From assembly GCF_014699115.1 (NCBI RefSeq), contig NZ_JACXAD010000023.1, positions 28,326 through 92,325 on the forward strand: a stretch of DNA of 64,000 bases, written 5' to 3'. Under the pieces are notes generated by a model. That model did no database searches and was not told the origin of the DNA. It saw nothing but the letters and a program-made list of their open reading frames with translations. The position numbers and the translations under genes were made by a program. This DNA comes from Hymenobacter montanus (lineage in GTDB: Bacteria > Bacteroidota > Bacteroidia > Cytophagales > Hymenobacteraceae). Shown here one piece after another: positions 16,631-25,580 of the stretch (position 1 is its first letter; each line of letters starts with the position of its first letter).

Positions 16631-18622
16631 CTACCGTGCTCCTACGGCGCTGCTGCCGCTCAAGCCTTGGGCCAGGCGGACGAGCCGCACCAGTTCGGCG
16701 CGGTAGCCGTCGGCATCGGCGCCGCGGGCCCCGTTGGCCAGCTGCTCGGTGCTGGCCCAGGTAGCGCTGCCACGCTGCTCGCTTTGGCGCAGCAGCAGGC
16801 CAAACTGCGCCACGGCGGCGGCAAAGCGGAAATCGACCGAAGCTTTTTCGATGCTGGCGGGTGCGCCGGCCAGGGCCTGGGCCAGGAGCTTGCTGGTGGT
16901 GCCCCGTGGCTCTTTGTAGCGCAGTTTCACCGTCAGCACCTCGGCCGTGGCTGGTTGGGGGTTCAGGAAAGCCGGCTGCTGGTACTTGAGCACGTCGACT
17001 ACCGGCTGGCTGCTGCCCACGGGCACGATTTCGTACAGGGCCGTTACCGTGTGCCCCGCGCCCAGCTCGCCGGCGTCTTTGCGGTCGTTGTTGAAATCCT
17101 CGGCCGCCAATAGCCGGTTCTCGTAGCCCACGAGCCGGTAGTGGGCCACCCGGGCCGGGTTGAACTCGATTTGCAGCTTTACGTCCTGGGCCACCGTGAA
17201 GAGCGTGCCGCCGAACTGCGCCACCAGCACCCGGCCGGCCTCATCCAGATTGTCGAGGTAGGCGTAGTTGCCGTTGCCCTTGTCGGCCAGGGCTTCCATA
17301 CGGGCGTCGCGGAGGTTGCCGCGCCCGCAGCCTAGCACCGTGAGGAACACGCCACTTTCGCGCTGGTCCACGATCAGCTGTTCTAGAGCTTGCTCAGAGC
17401 TTTCACCCACGTTGAAGTCGCCGTCGGTAGCGAGGATGACGCGGTTGTTGCCATTCTTATTGAAGCTTTGCCGGGCCGTGGAATACGCCAGGCGCAGGCC
17501 CGCACCGCCGGCGGTGGAGCCACCCGCCTGCAGCCGGTCGATAGCGTCGAGAATCACCTGCGGCTGCGAGCCGGGCGTGGGCGGCAACACCAGGCCCGCT
17601 GCTCCGGCGTAAGCCACCAGCGCCACGTGGTCCTGGGGCCGCAATTGCTTCACCAGCAGCTTCAGGCCGGCTTGGACGAGGGGCAGCTTGTCGGCTTCAT
17701 CCATCGAGCCCGACACATCGACCAGGAAGACCAGATTGGCCGGGGGTAGCTGGGCCGTTTCCACCTTCCGGGCCTGAATCCCGATGCGCGCCAGCTGGTG
17801 GGCGGGGTTCCAGGGGCAGGCGGCCAGCTCGGTGCTGACGCGCACGGGGTCGGGCGAGGTGGCGAGCGGGGCGGGGTAGCTGTAGTGGAAGTAATTCAGC
17901 ATTTCTTCGACCCGCACGGCATCGCGCGGGGGCAGTTGGCCTTCGTTCAGGAAGCGGCGAACGTTGGTGTAGCTGGCATTGTCCACATCCAGGGAAAAAG
18001 TACTGAGCGGGACTTTCTTCGCGTCGAAAAACCCGTTTTCCTGGACGTGAGCGTAAGTGTCGCCAGCCCCCGCTTCGTCGCGGGCCGGCATCACGACCGG
18101 TGAAGCTTGGGGGGCGCGGGCATCTGAGATTGCATCATATTCGGCATCCGCTAGTGATTCACCTTTCAAACCTCTGGCTGCGCGGTTCTCTTTGACTTTG
18201 CGGGGGGAGCGGGACTTCTGAACCGGCCGGCTCGTGCTAGTCACCACTACTTCTGATAACTGTTTGGTATCCGCTTCCAGCGTGAGGTTGATGGTATGCG
18301 CTTGGCCCACGGGGCGCTCCACCGACTTGTAACCAACGAATTGGAACACTAGCACGGCGCGGGCCGCACCTGGTACCAGCAGAGAGTAGGTGCCATCGGA
18401 GTTGGTGAGGGTGCCAAGAGAGGTACCTTTTACTCTCACCATCACGCCCGGGAGGGGCAGGTGATTGCTCTGATCGCGTACCTGCCCGGAAACCACCCAG
18501 TCTTTGGTAGGGCCCGGCGGTACCGGCCGACTATTGGAAGCAGGGAGTGGCGTTGATTGCGCCGCAACGGGCAATGAGCCCAGCAGCAAGGGGAGGAAGG
18601 GGAGCAGCAACAGGTTTCTCAT
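16631..18622 (-). CDS. VWA (YfbK-like) protein with TonB-receptor-type N-terminus
   Basis: 663 residues from the ATG at 18622, which opens a signal peptide (MRNLLLLPFLPLLLGSLPVAAQ). Residues ~45-140 form a carboxypeptidase-regulatory-like domain (VSGQVRDQSNHLPLPGVMVR, FQFVGYKSVERPVGQ) ending in LSEVVVTS, as at the front of TonB-dependent receptors. A YfbK N-terminal domain follows (SYTNVRRFLNEGQLPPRDAVRVEE). The von Willebrand A domain has an intact MIDAS, VDVSGSMDEADK (~300). The C-terminal domain is of the DUF3520 type. It is divergent from the ECF sigma factor gene. YfbK-like proteins often neighbour ECF sigma factors; their role is unsettled. Confidence 0.88.
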   Translation of the reverse strand: MRNLLLLPFLPLLLGSLPVAAQSTPLPASNSRPVPPGPTKDWVVSGQVRDQSNHLPLPGVMVRVKGTSLGTLTNSDGTYSLLVPGAARAVLVFQFVGYKSVERPVGQAHTINLTLEADTKQLSEVVVTSTSRPVQKSRSPRKVKENRAARGLKGESLADAEYDAISDARAPQASPVVMPARDEAGAGDTYAHVQENGFFDAKKVPLSTFSLDVDNASYTNVRRFLNEGQLPPRDAVRVEEMLNYFHYSYPAPLATSPDPVRVSTELAACPWNPAHQLARIGIQARKVETAQLPPANLVFLVDVSGSMDEADKLPLVQAGLKLLVKQLRPQDHVALVAYAGAAGLVLPPTPGSQPQVILDAIDRLQAGGSTAGGAGLRLAYSTARQSFNKNGNNRVILATDGDFNVGESSEQALEQLIVDQRESGVFLTVLGCGRGNLRDARMEALADKGNGNYAYLDNLDEAGRVLVAQFGGTLFTVAQDVKLQIEFNPARVAHYRLVGYENRLLAAEDFNNDRKDAGELGAGHTVTALYEIVPVGSSQPVVDVLKYQQPAFLNPQPATAEVLTVKLRYKEPRGTTSKLLAQALAGAPASIEKASVDFRFAAAVAQFGLLLRQSEQRGSATWASTEQLANGARGADADGYRAELVRLVRLAQGLSGSSAVGAR

Positions 18623-18870
18623 GGCGGCAAGGAGGTTGGTGAAACTTGCTGACCTGATGCCGGGCCAGGACCGATTACACACGGGCTGGTGGTGATTCAA
18701 TGCTTTTTGGTAGTCGAGCCCCGAATCGGCGTGAGCGGTTACGGCCTGACAAGCGCAAGCTGCGTAGGTGGGCCATATGGCTGCGAACTGTATAAATGCC
18801 GGATATTCGCGGTACGAACTCGCTTTGTTATCTTCAAACCATTCCGGCTTTAGTGATTAATTGCCTGAAA

Positions 18871-18889
18871 AACGTCGTCAGACGACGTT
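18871..18889. promoter_or_regulatory. Operator-like perfect palindrome before the sigma gene
   Basis: AACGTCGTCAGACGACGTT is a perfect inverted repeat (9+1+9) in the 311-base gap between the VWA gene and the sigma factor gene, 45 bases upstream of the sigma ATG. Position and symmetry suggest a dimeric regulator site or a leader hairpin. Confidence 0.5.
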
Positions 18890-18933
18890 GTTGGTGCGGG
18901 GATGACGCGGCGCAGCCCTAACTTCCCAGCCGA

Positions 18934-19614
18934 ATGTTCTTCCGCCGCTCTTCGACGCCCGCCACGGCACCACTCTCCGACCAGGAGCTGCTGGCCCGCT
19001 ACCGCCTGCGCGGCGACCTGGCCGACCTCGGCCTGCTCTACGACCGCTACCTGCCCGAAGCGTTTGCCGTGTGCCGGCGCTACCTCGCTCCGCCCGACGA
19101 GGACGCCCAGGATGCCGTGATGCAGCTGTTCGAGCACTTGGTGAAAGCCTTACGCACCCACGCGCCCGACAACTTCCCGGCCTGGCTGCACACCACCGCC
19201 CGCAACCACTGCCTCATGCAGCTGCGGGCCCGCAAACGCGCCGGCCCCAGCGCCGGGCCGCTCATTCTCAGCTTTCCCGATGCCACCGATGTGGAAATTG
19301 CCGGGGCCCGGCATCTGCAAGGGGAAGAAGGGGCCGCCGCGGAAGCTGAAGAAACCGAAGTGCGCCTGCAAAGCCTGGAGGCGGCCCTGGCTCAGCTGCC
19401 CCCGGCCCAGCGTCGTTGCCTTGAATTGTTTTACCTCGAAAAAAAATCGTACCGCGAGATTGCCACCGAAACCAGCCTGGAACTGAGCTTGGTGCGAAGC
19501 CACTTACAGAACGGCAAGCGCATGCTCCGCCGCCAGCTGGAGCCGCCCGGTAAGGCAGCCACTACTCCCCCTGTTCCCCCTACCAATAACAACCCGCTCC
19601 ATGTTGCTCGCTGA
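18934..19614 (+). CDS. ECF-type RNA polymerase sigma factor
   Basis: 226 residues. Region 2 spans about residues 17-90 (DQELLARYRLRGDLADLGLLYDRY, then DAQDAVMQLFEHLVKAL). A linker of ~50 residues is followed by region 4 (LPPAQRRCLELFYLEKKSYREIATETSLELSLVRSHLQNGKRML). It redirects RNA polymerase to a small regulon. Its stop lies 14 bases inside the next gene, an anti-sigma protein, which is the usual sigma/anti-sigma arrangement. The slightly long linker (GEEGAAAEAEETEV) is acidic. Confidence 0.92.
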   Translation: MFFRRSSTPATAPLSDQELLARYRLRGDLADLGLLYDRYLPEAFAVCRRYLAPPDEDAQDAVMQLFEHLVKALRTHAPDNFPAWLHTTARNHCLMQLRARKRAGPSAGPLILSFPDATDVEIAGARHLQGEEGAAAEAEETEVRLQSLEAALAQLPPAQRRCLELFYLEKKSYREIATETSLELSLVRSHLQNGKRMLRRQLEPPGKAATTPPVPPTNNNPLHVAR

Positions 19615-20785
19615 CTCGCCTTTTGCCCCGCCGCCCATCCCCGGCCCCCACCCGGGCACGGCCGAGCTGCGCGCGTACGCGGCCGGCACCCTGGCCCCGG
19701 CCGAGGAGCACCGCATCGAGTCCCATCTTCTTGATTGCGAGCGCTGCAGCGATTTGGTGGAAGGTTTTTCGATGACTGACGCCGCCACCACCGACCGGGC
19801 GGTGGCCGAGCTGAGCAGTCGCCTGCAAGCCCGGCTTAGCAGGGCCGAGCCCGCGGCCACTCGCTGGGCCGTACCCCGCATCGCCGCCGCGGCAGCTTTG
19901 CTCGGCGCAGTGGGGGCCGGCATCTGGGGTTGGGAGCAACACGCAACCACGGCTCCCGATATCGCCACCACCACTACCACCCGCCCCCAGTACAACGCCC
20001 GGGAGGGGTCGGCACCCCGCGTTTCTCTTCCCGAACCTGTCGCCCCGACGCCCGACTCGTCCGCTCCAGTGGCAACCGCGCCAATAGCACCGGCCAAAGA
20101 CAGCTACGCCGCGTTGTCCCGGGCTCCGTCGTCGCGCAAAGCAGTAGGGCGAGAGAGAGAACTAGCCAACAATGTTTTACCTGACGTTACCGAGGACGCC
20201 AAAGTACCCGCGGCGGAGGCCGCCGGCGACGCTCCAGGCGAGCCCCTGGGCGCCCCGGCCCTGAGCGAAGTTACCGTAGGAGCTGCTCGCGGAAAGCTTG
20301 CCGAGGCGACGTCCGCCAAAGAAAACGACGAGCGCCGAGACCAAAAGGCCCCGGTCACCGATACCGTTGTTGCCCCCCCGCCGACCATAGCGGCCAACCG
20401 TTCTATGGCGAAGAGTAAAGCATCATCGGCCGAAATAGTCGCCGGAGGCCTGGCCCCCGCTCGCGTAGCAAATACACCCATGCCGGCCGCGCCCGCCATT
20501 GCTCCGGCGCCGGTGGGCGGCACCTTGGCCTTGCGCGAATACTTGCGCCGGGAGGCCGGGGGCTTCGTCCCGGAAGCCAACGCCTCGCGCTTGGACGGAA
20601 ACGTACGCGTGCGGTTCGTGGTGGGGCCCGACGGTAAGCTGAGCGACTTGAAAGTAACCCGTGGCCTGCGCGCCGACTACGATGCCGAAGCCTTGCGCAT
20701 CGTGTGCGAAGGGCCCGCCTGGCAGCCCGGCATTGCCGGCGGGCGCCGGGCCCCGCTGCCCATGGAGGTGACGGTGCCATTTTAG
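19601..20785 (+). CDS. Anti-sigma factor fused to a TonB-type C-terminal domain
   Basis: 394 residues. The cytoplasmic N-terminus has the zinc anti-sigma motif HxxxCxxC (His42, Cys46, Cys49 in HLLDCERC). One membrane helix lies at about 88-108 (RIAAAAALLGAVGAGIWGW). A ~200-residue low-complexity Ala/Pro-rich periplasmic spacer follows. The last ~80 residues are a TonB C-terminal fold: VRVRFVVGPDGKLSDLKVTRGL, then YDAEALRIVCEGPAWQPG. So one chain could join a sigma-binding end inside the cell to a TonB-like end in the periplasm. It overlaps the sigma gene by 14 bases. The TonB-like end may sense or contact an outer-membrane partner; this is inference. Confidence 0.85.
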   Translation: MLLADSPFAPPPIPGPHPGTAELRAYAAGTLAPAEEHRIESHLLDCERCSDLVEGFSMTDAATTDRAVAELSSRLQARLSRAEPAATRWAVPRIAAAAALLGAVGAGIWGWEQHATTAPDIATTTTTRPQYNAREGSAPRVSLPEPVAPTPDSSAPVATAPIAPAKDSYAALSRAPSSRKAVGRERELANNVLPDVTEDAKVPAAEAAGDAPGEPLGAPALSEVTVGAARGKLAEATSAKENDERRDQKAPVTDTVVAPPPTIAANRSMAKSKASSAEIVAGGLAPARVANTPMPAAPAIAPAPVGGTLALREYLRREAGGFVPEANASRLDGNVRVRFVVGPDGKLSDLKVTRGLRADYDAEALRIVCEGPAWQPGIAGGRRAPLPMEVTVPF

Positions 20786-20890
20786 AGCGGTATTCTATTC
20801 CCTATGCCAGGCGCAGCTGGTGGCCCCTCCTGGGCCCCATGCGTCACCGGCTCGGCAGAACCGCGAACGGAACGAGAGCCGACCCCTCAG

Positions 20891-21268
20891 CTAGCCACTG
20901 TAGCCTCCGCCGCTTTCGGGCTCGGTGGCGCTGCCGCCGGGCTCCACTTCGCGGGGCAGGTCGGGTTCGGTTTTTATGGCTACCTGGCTATAGTCGGGAG
21001 CGCCGTTGCCGCCCGCGGCGGGAACTTCGGTGAAGGTGCGGATGGGCTTCGGGTCGAGCCCTTCTGACGGGGCACCGAAGCTGACCTTGGCCGTAATGCG
21101 ATACTCCACGATGCGGTTGTCGCGCACTTGGCAGCTCTGGTCTTTGATGTAGATGGAGGAGATGTTGAGCACGGAGGAGCTTAGCTTCTCCACGGCGCGC
21201 TGCAGGGCGTCTTCAAAGCTTTTCTCCGAGGAGGCCAGGATTTCAATGACTTGTTTAATCGAACTCAT
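20891..21268 (-). CDS. Dodecin-family flavin-binding protein with C-terminal tail
   Basis: 125 residues. The first ~70 are dodecin: SIKQVIEILASSEKSFEDALQ, then ISSIYIKDQSCQVRDNRIVEYRITAKVSF, the strand-helix-strand-strand unit that forms a hollow dodecamer binding flavins. Dodecins are usually ~70 residues; here a 55-residue acidic, Pro/Gly-rich tail (ending ESGGGYSG) is added. The tail looks disordered. Monocistronic, convergent with the anti-sigma gene. Confidence 0.85.
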   Translation of the reverse strand: MSSIKQVIEILASSEKSFEDALQRAVEKLSSSVLNISSIYIKDQSCQVRDNRIVEYRITAKVSFGAPSEGLDPKPIRTFTEVPAAGGNGAPDYSQVAIKTEPDLPREVEPGGSATEPESGGGYSG

Positions 21269-21412
21269 TTTTTAGGTGCTGAAGTGATGGGGCGTTGAGA
21301 AGCTGTTTGAAGCGAAGTGTACTAAATGCCCCAGCCAGGGCCAGGCCTTGTGTACGCGATAAGCCTTGCGGCAGCCAGGTCGGTTACGGATAAAAGCCGC
21401 GTTTCGGCGGTG

Positions 21413-21420
21413 TACTTTTG
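21413..21420 (+). promoter_or_regulatory. -7 promoter box of fumC
   Basis: TACTTTTG fits TAnnTTTG, 55 bases upstream of the chosen ATG. No good -33 element is visible. Confidence 0.45.
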
Positions 21421-21474
21421 CGCCCTGCCGCCGGCTCCATCACCTCATTCCTTCATTACCCCATCACCCCACCA

Positions 21475-22869
21475 ATGGATTTCCGCACCGAAAAGGACAC
21501 CATGGGCACCGTGCAGGTACCCGCTACCGCCTACTGGGGCGCCCAAACGCAGCGCTCCATCGAGAATTTCCCCATTGCCCAGGACATCAACCGGATGCCC
21601 AAGGAAATAATCGCGGCCTTCGCCTACCTCAAAAAAGCGGCCGCCCTCACCAACCGCGACGCTGGCGTGCTGCCCGCCGAAAAGGCTGAGCTCATTGGCA
21701 AAGTGTGCGACGAAATTCTGGCCGGCCAGCTTGCCGACTCCTTCCCGCTGGTGGTGTGGCAAACCGGCTCGGGCACCCAGAGCAACATGAACATGAACGA
21801 GGTGATTGCCTACCGGGGCCACGTGCTGCAAGGCGGCCAGCTCGCCGACGAGAAGAAAGCGCTGGCTCCCAACGACGACGTCAACAAGAGCCAGAGCAGC
21901 AACGACACCTTCCCGACGGCCATGCACATCGCGGCCTATAAAATCCTGCAGGAAACCACCATCCCCGGCATCGAACGCCTGCGCGACGTGCTGAAAGCCA
22001 AGTCGGAAGAGTTCATGGACATCGTGAAAATCGGCCGCACCCACTTCATGGATGCCACGCCGCTCACCCTGGGCCAGGAGTTTTCGGGCTACGTGTCGCA
22101 GCTCGACCACGGCCTGCGCGCCATCCGCAACACGCTGGCCCACCTGAGCGAGCTGGCCCTCGGCGGGACGGCCGTGGGCACGGGCATCAACACTCCGCCC
22201 AACTACTCCGAGAACGTGGCCCGGTACATTGCTGAGCTCACCGGACTGCCCTTCGTTTCGGCCGAAAACAAGTTCGAGGCCCTGGCCGCCCACGACGCCA
22301 TCGTGGAAGCGCACGGTGCCCTGAAAACCGTGGCCGTGAGCCTGATGAAGATAGCCAACGACATCCGCATGCTCAGCTCGGGCCCGCGCGCCGGCATCGG
22401 GGAGATTCACATCCCCGACAACGAGCCAGGCTCCAGCATTATGCCCGGCAAGGTGAACCCCACCCAGGCCGAAGCCATGACCATGGTGGCCGCCCAGGTA
22501 ATGGGCAACGACGTGGCCATCAGCGTCGGCGGCTCGATGGGCCACTTCGAGCTGAACGTGTTCAAGCCGATGATGATTTACAACTTCCTGCACTCGGCCC
22601 GCCTCATCGGTGACGTCTGCCAGTCGTTTACTGACAAGTGCGCCGTGGGCATCGAGCCCCTCAAAGCCAACATTCAGAAGCACGTCGACAGCAGCCTGAT
22701 GCTGGTCACGGCGCTCAACCCGCATATCGGCTACTACAAAGCCGCCGAGATTGCCCAAACGGCCCACAAAAACGGCTCCACCCTCAAGGAAACCGCCCTA
22801 CAGCTTGGCTACGTCACCGAAGCCGAGTTCGACGAGTGGCTGAAACCCGAAGAGATGGTGGGCCGGTAA
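21475..22869 (+). CDS. fumC: Class II fumarate hydratase
   Basis: 464 residues from the ATG in MDFRTEKDTMGTVQVP. Catalyses the reversible hydration of fumarate to malate in the TCA cycle. The superfamily signature GSSIMPGKVNPTQAEA is present (~322-337), as are TGSGTQSNMNMNEV (~100) and GRTHFMDATPLTLGQEFSGY (~185), which carry active-site residues. Length is typical of FumC. Longer upstream starts would add a Pro/Ser stretch not found in the family. Followed by a strong terminator. Confidence 0.97.
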   Translation: MDFRTEKDTMGTVQVPATAYWGAQTQRSIENFPIAQDINRMPKEIIAAFAYLKKAAALTNRDAGVLPAEKAELIGKVCDEILAGQLADSFPLVVWQTGSGTQSNMNMNEVIAYRGHVLQGGQLADEKKALAPNDDVNKSQSSNDTFPTAMHIAAYKILQETTIPGIERLRDVLKAKSEEFMDIVKIGRTHFMDATPLTLGQEFSGYVSQLDHGLRAIRNTLAHLSELALGGTAVGTGINTPPNYSENVARYIAELTGLPFVSAENKFEALAAHDAIVEAHGALKTVAVSLMKIANDIRMLSSGPRAGIGEIHIPDNEPGSSIMPGKVNPTQAEAMTMVAAQVMGNDVAISVGGSMGHFELNVFKPMMIYNFLHSARLIGDVCQSFTDKCAVGIEPLKANIQKHVDSSLMLVTALNPHIGYYKAAEIAQTAHKNGSTLKETALQLGYVTEAEFDEWLKPEEMVGR

Positions 22870-22911
22870 GCAAGCACCCTGCTCACGATTGGCGACCTCG
22901 CCCGGAGCGGA

Positions 22912-22964
22912 AGAAAGCGGTCCCAGTACGCTCCTATGCGTATTGGGACCGCTTTCGGTTTTGC
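22912..22964 (+). terminator. Terminator of fumC
   Basis: AAAGCGGTCCCAGTACGC pairs with TGCGTATTGGGACCGCTTT (one G-T and a short loop), followed by CGGTTTTGC. Confidence 0.8.
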
Positions 22965-23131
22965 AAGTCGGCGTTAATTGAGCGAGGCGCCGGGCCCTAA
23001 GATGAGGTGCCACGGGTAGCGTTTCTACCAGAGCTGGTGGCTCAATGCTACTGCACAAATAGCCTTGGCCCTTGAGTGAGCGCAGAACTTCGGTATTTTG
23101 AAGCCGTTTTCCTCGCCCCATTCTTTCTCCC

Positions 23132-23722
23132 ATGGCTTCCGTGCCTGCCTTTGCCGCTGCCGCCCGCGCCCTGCTCACCGATACGCTCAGCGGCGCTCCG
23201 TATCTGCCCGCCGCTGAGGTGGCCGACTTCGTGGCGGGGTGGACCAGAGAGCTACGCGTGCCGCGCCACGGCTTCCTGGTTTCGCCCGGTCAAACCGAGC
23301 AGTACCTGTACTTTGTGCACCACGGCACCCTGCGCATCTTTTACCCGACGGCGGATGAGGAAATCTGCGTGGGCTTCGTGCATCCGGGCAACCTGGTGTG
23401 CTCCTTTCCCTCGTTTGCCCTGGGCCGGCCGTCGGAGTACGCTATCCAGGCCTTGCGGGCGAGTGGACTGATTGCCATTGGCCGCCCCGCGTTTCAGGCC
23501 TGCCTGGACCGTAGTCCGGGCTTGGCCCGGCTCTGGCGTTTCGAGCTGGAAAAAACCCTGGTCGGCCGCATGGAACACGAAATCGACCTGCTCCTGCCCG
23601 AGCCCGCCCAACGCCTCGAACGGCTGCGGCAGCGGAGCCCTCACATTTTTCAGACCGTGCCCAAGAAGTACCTGGCTTCCTACCTGCGGATGACGCCCGA
23701 AACGCTGAGCCGGCTCCGGTAA
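23132..23722 (+). CDS. Crp/Fnr family transcription regulator
   Basis: 196 residues. An N-terminal cyclic-nucleotide-binding-like barrel (PRHGFLVSPGQTEQYLYFVHHGTLRIFYPTADEE, then GFVHPGNLVCSFPSF) is followed by a long helix (FELEKTLVGRMEHEIDLLLPEPAQRLERL) and a winged-helix end (YLASYLRMTPETLSRLR). It resembles the many Bacteroidota Crp-like regulators that lack canonical cAMP-binding residues. Single gene; target unknown. Confidence 0.9.
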   Translation: MASVPAFAAAARALLTDTLSGAPYLPAAEVADFVAGWTRELRVPRHGFLVSPGQTEQYLYFVHHGTLRIFYPTADEEICVGFVHPGNLVCSFPSFALGRPSEYAIQALRASGLIAIGRPAFQACLDRSPGLARLWRFELEKTLVGRMEHEIDLLLPEPAQRLERLRQRSPHIFQTVPKKYLASYLRMTPETLSRLR

Positions 23723-23973
23723 GCGGTCAATCCTACTAAAATGTCCAAGGCCAGCCCTGCTCCTCGGACGTCCGCGGGGACGGACCGCAGGTCGCCATAG
23801 GCAAGCCGCTCGCTTCAGCCAACGATGGAGTTAGCGCTGCCCGCGAGCTGCCTCGGCTGCGCTCGGCATGACGGCTTAGACAGCATGCGTGCTTTGGCAC
23901 GGGCACTTAAATATTGATTTCAATCAAGGTGCCGGGACGATACCGCTCAGACCTTTGGTAAAAAATCAACGCT

Positions 23974-24588
23974 ATGACTACTACTGCTTTTCTCGCCGCG
24001 CTAAGCCAGGCTACCCGCCAGTTGCTCGCCACCGTGCACACCGAATTCGCGCCGCTGGAGCTATCTCAGCTCAACCAGCAGCCCGCGCCAGCGGCCTGGA
24101 GCATCCTCGAGTGCCTCGAACACCTGAACCGCTACAGCCGCTACTACAACCCCCGCCTGGCGCAGGCCCTGGCGCAGCAGCCCGGCCCCACCGCCGAAGC
24201 GGCAGTAGGCTATAGCTGGCTGGGGCGGAAATTCATCGGTATGATGGCTCCTGGCAGCACCAAGAAAGCCAAGACCCTAAAGCACATGAACCCCCAGGGC
24301 AGCCGCCTGGGCCGGGAAGTACTGGCCGAGTTTACGCAGCAGCAGGAGCACCTGCTGGACCTACTTGCCCGGGCTCAGCAAGCCGACCTCAACCGTAAAG
24401 CGGTGCCCGTAGAGTTTCTAAAGCTGCTAAGAATGCGGTTAGGCGAAGCCTTCGAGTTTGTCGTGCTGCACGAGCAGCGCCACGTTCAGCAAGCCTTACG
24501 AGCCAAGGCCAGCCTGCGAACCGAAGCAGCGCCGGGGGCTTACAACCAGGCAGCAGCACCGGAGCGCTGCGAGGCCACGGCCGCCTGA
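23974..24588 (+). CDS. DinB-like four-helix protein
   Basis: 204 residues. The DinB/DUF664-like fold is suggested by LNQQPAPAAWSILECLEHLNRYSRYY at residues ~30-55 (His of ECLEHLN) and VLHEQRHVQQALRA near the C-terminus, giving the two metal-site histidine regions. Family members bind a divalent metal and some are thiol transferases, but most are uncharacterised. Preceded by a ~250-base gap without genes. Confidence 0.8.
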   Translation: MTTTAFLAALSQATRQLLATVHTEFAPLELSQLNQQPAPAAWSILECLEHLNRYSRYYNPRLAQALAQQPGPTAEAAVGYSWLGRKFIGMMAPGSTKKAKTLKHMNPQGSRLGREVLAEFTQQQEHLLDLLARAQQADLNRKAVPVEFLKLLRMRLGEAFEFVVLHEQRHVQQALRAKASLRTEAAPGAYNQAAAPERCEATAA

Positions 24589-24682
24589 TGGCGCCGTACT
24601 GGGCTAGCCTGGGCCAGCACGGATAAAAAATGGCACCCTGAGCTAGCTCTACCCGTGCTGGTTAGCATACCAGCCAGCTTCT

Positions 24683-24722
24683 AAGCCACCTTTCCCCGCG
24701 AGGGAGGTGGCTTTTCTTTTTT
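24683..24722 (+). terminator. Terminator between DinB-like and GNAT genes
   Basis: AAGCCACCTTTCC and GGAGGTGGCTT form a hairpin followed by TTCTTTTTT. Confidence 0.8.
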
Positions 24723-24762
24723 ACCCAGCATCTTTGCCCTCCACTTGTTCGCTGCCGTCCAC

Positions 24763-25356
24763 ATGGATTTCTCTGCCCCCATTGTTCTCGAAAACAGCCG
24801 CGTCCGCCTGCGGCCCCTAGAAGTAGGTGATTTTGAAGCCCTCAAGACCGCGGCCTTCGACAAGGAGCTGTGGCGCTACACGCTCACCCGCGGCGACGAT
24901 GCGGTGAGCCTTGCCGCCTACCTCCGCCAGGCCCTGGAGGCCCGCGAGCAGGGCCTGCGCTACCCCTTCACCATCGTCGACCGTGTTACGGGGCAACTGG
25001 CCGGGAGCACCAGCTACTACAACGTGCTCGAGGCCGACCAGCGCCTGAGCATCGGCTACACCTGGGTTGGCCGCGAGTTTCAGCGCACCGGCCTGAACCG
25101 GGCCTGCAAGCATCTGCTGCTGAGCCACGCCTTCGGCCAGCTGGGCTATGAGCGGGTGGAGCTGGAAACAGATTCCCGCAACCACCAGTCGCGCACGGCC
25201 ATGGCCCGCATGGGCGCCACCGAGGAAGGCACGTTGCGCAGCCACCGCCTCACTCAAGGGGGCATCCGGCGCGACACCGTCATCTTCAGCATCATCAAGC
25301 CGGAGTGGTCGGAGCTGCGCCAGTCGGTTTTTCAGGAATATGAAGCCCGGGGCTGA
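24763..25356 (+). CDS. GNAT acetyltransferase, RimJ/RimL type
   Basis: 197 residues from the ATG in MDFSAPIVLENSRVRLRPL. It shows the RimJ/L plan: VRLRPLEVGDFEAL at the N-terminus, IGYTWVGREFQRTGLNRACKHLLLSHAF (acetyl-CoA loop, RTGLN) and VELETDSRNHQSRTAMARMGATEEGTLRSH. It likely acetylates a small amine or an N-terminal residue; the substrate is not known. Monocistronic after a strong terminator. Confidence 0.9.
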   Translation: MDFSAPIVLENSRVRLRPLEVGDFEALKTAAFDKELWRYTLTRGDDAVSLAAYLRQALEAREQGLRYPFTIVDRVTGQLAGSTSYYNVLEADQRLSIGYTWVGREFQRTGLNRACKHLLLSHAFGQLGYERVELETDSRNHQSRTAMARMGATEEGTLRSHRLTQGGIRRDTVIFSIIKPEWSELRQSVFQEYEARG

Positions 25357-25580
25357 ATTCAACAATCCACCAGCCCCGACCAGCCCCGGAAGGGTGCAGA
25401 TCAATAGTGGCCTTGGTTAAAATTTTGGTAAAGAAATTAAACAGGCGACCCGGGCCGGGGCTCCTAATTAAAAGGGCTTCGTCGGCAAAGTCAAACTCGC
25501 TGTGCAACTCGAGCTGCTGCCAGCTCATGGGCCTACTTGCCTACCGAAACAGCTACGTTGCTATCGGGACGTGACGCGCA

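Noticed and set aside
25295..25528. A 77-codon minus-strand frame (MSWQQLELHSEFDF...) after the second GNAT gene
   Set aside because: The first ~20 residues look protein-like, but it runs antisense into the GNAT gene without a family match; at most a relic.
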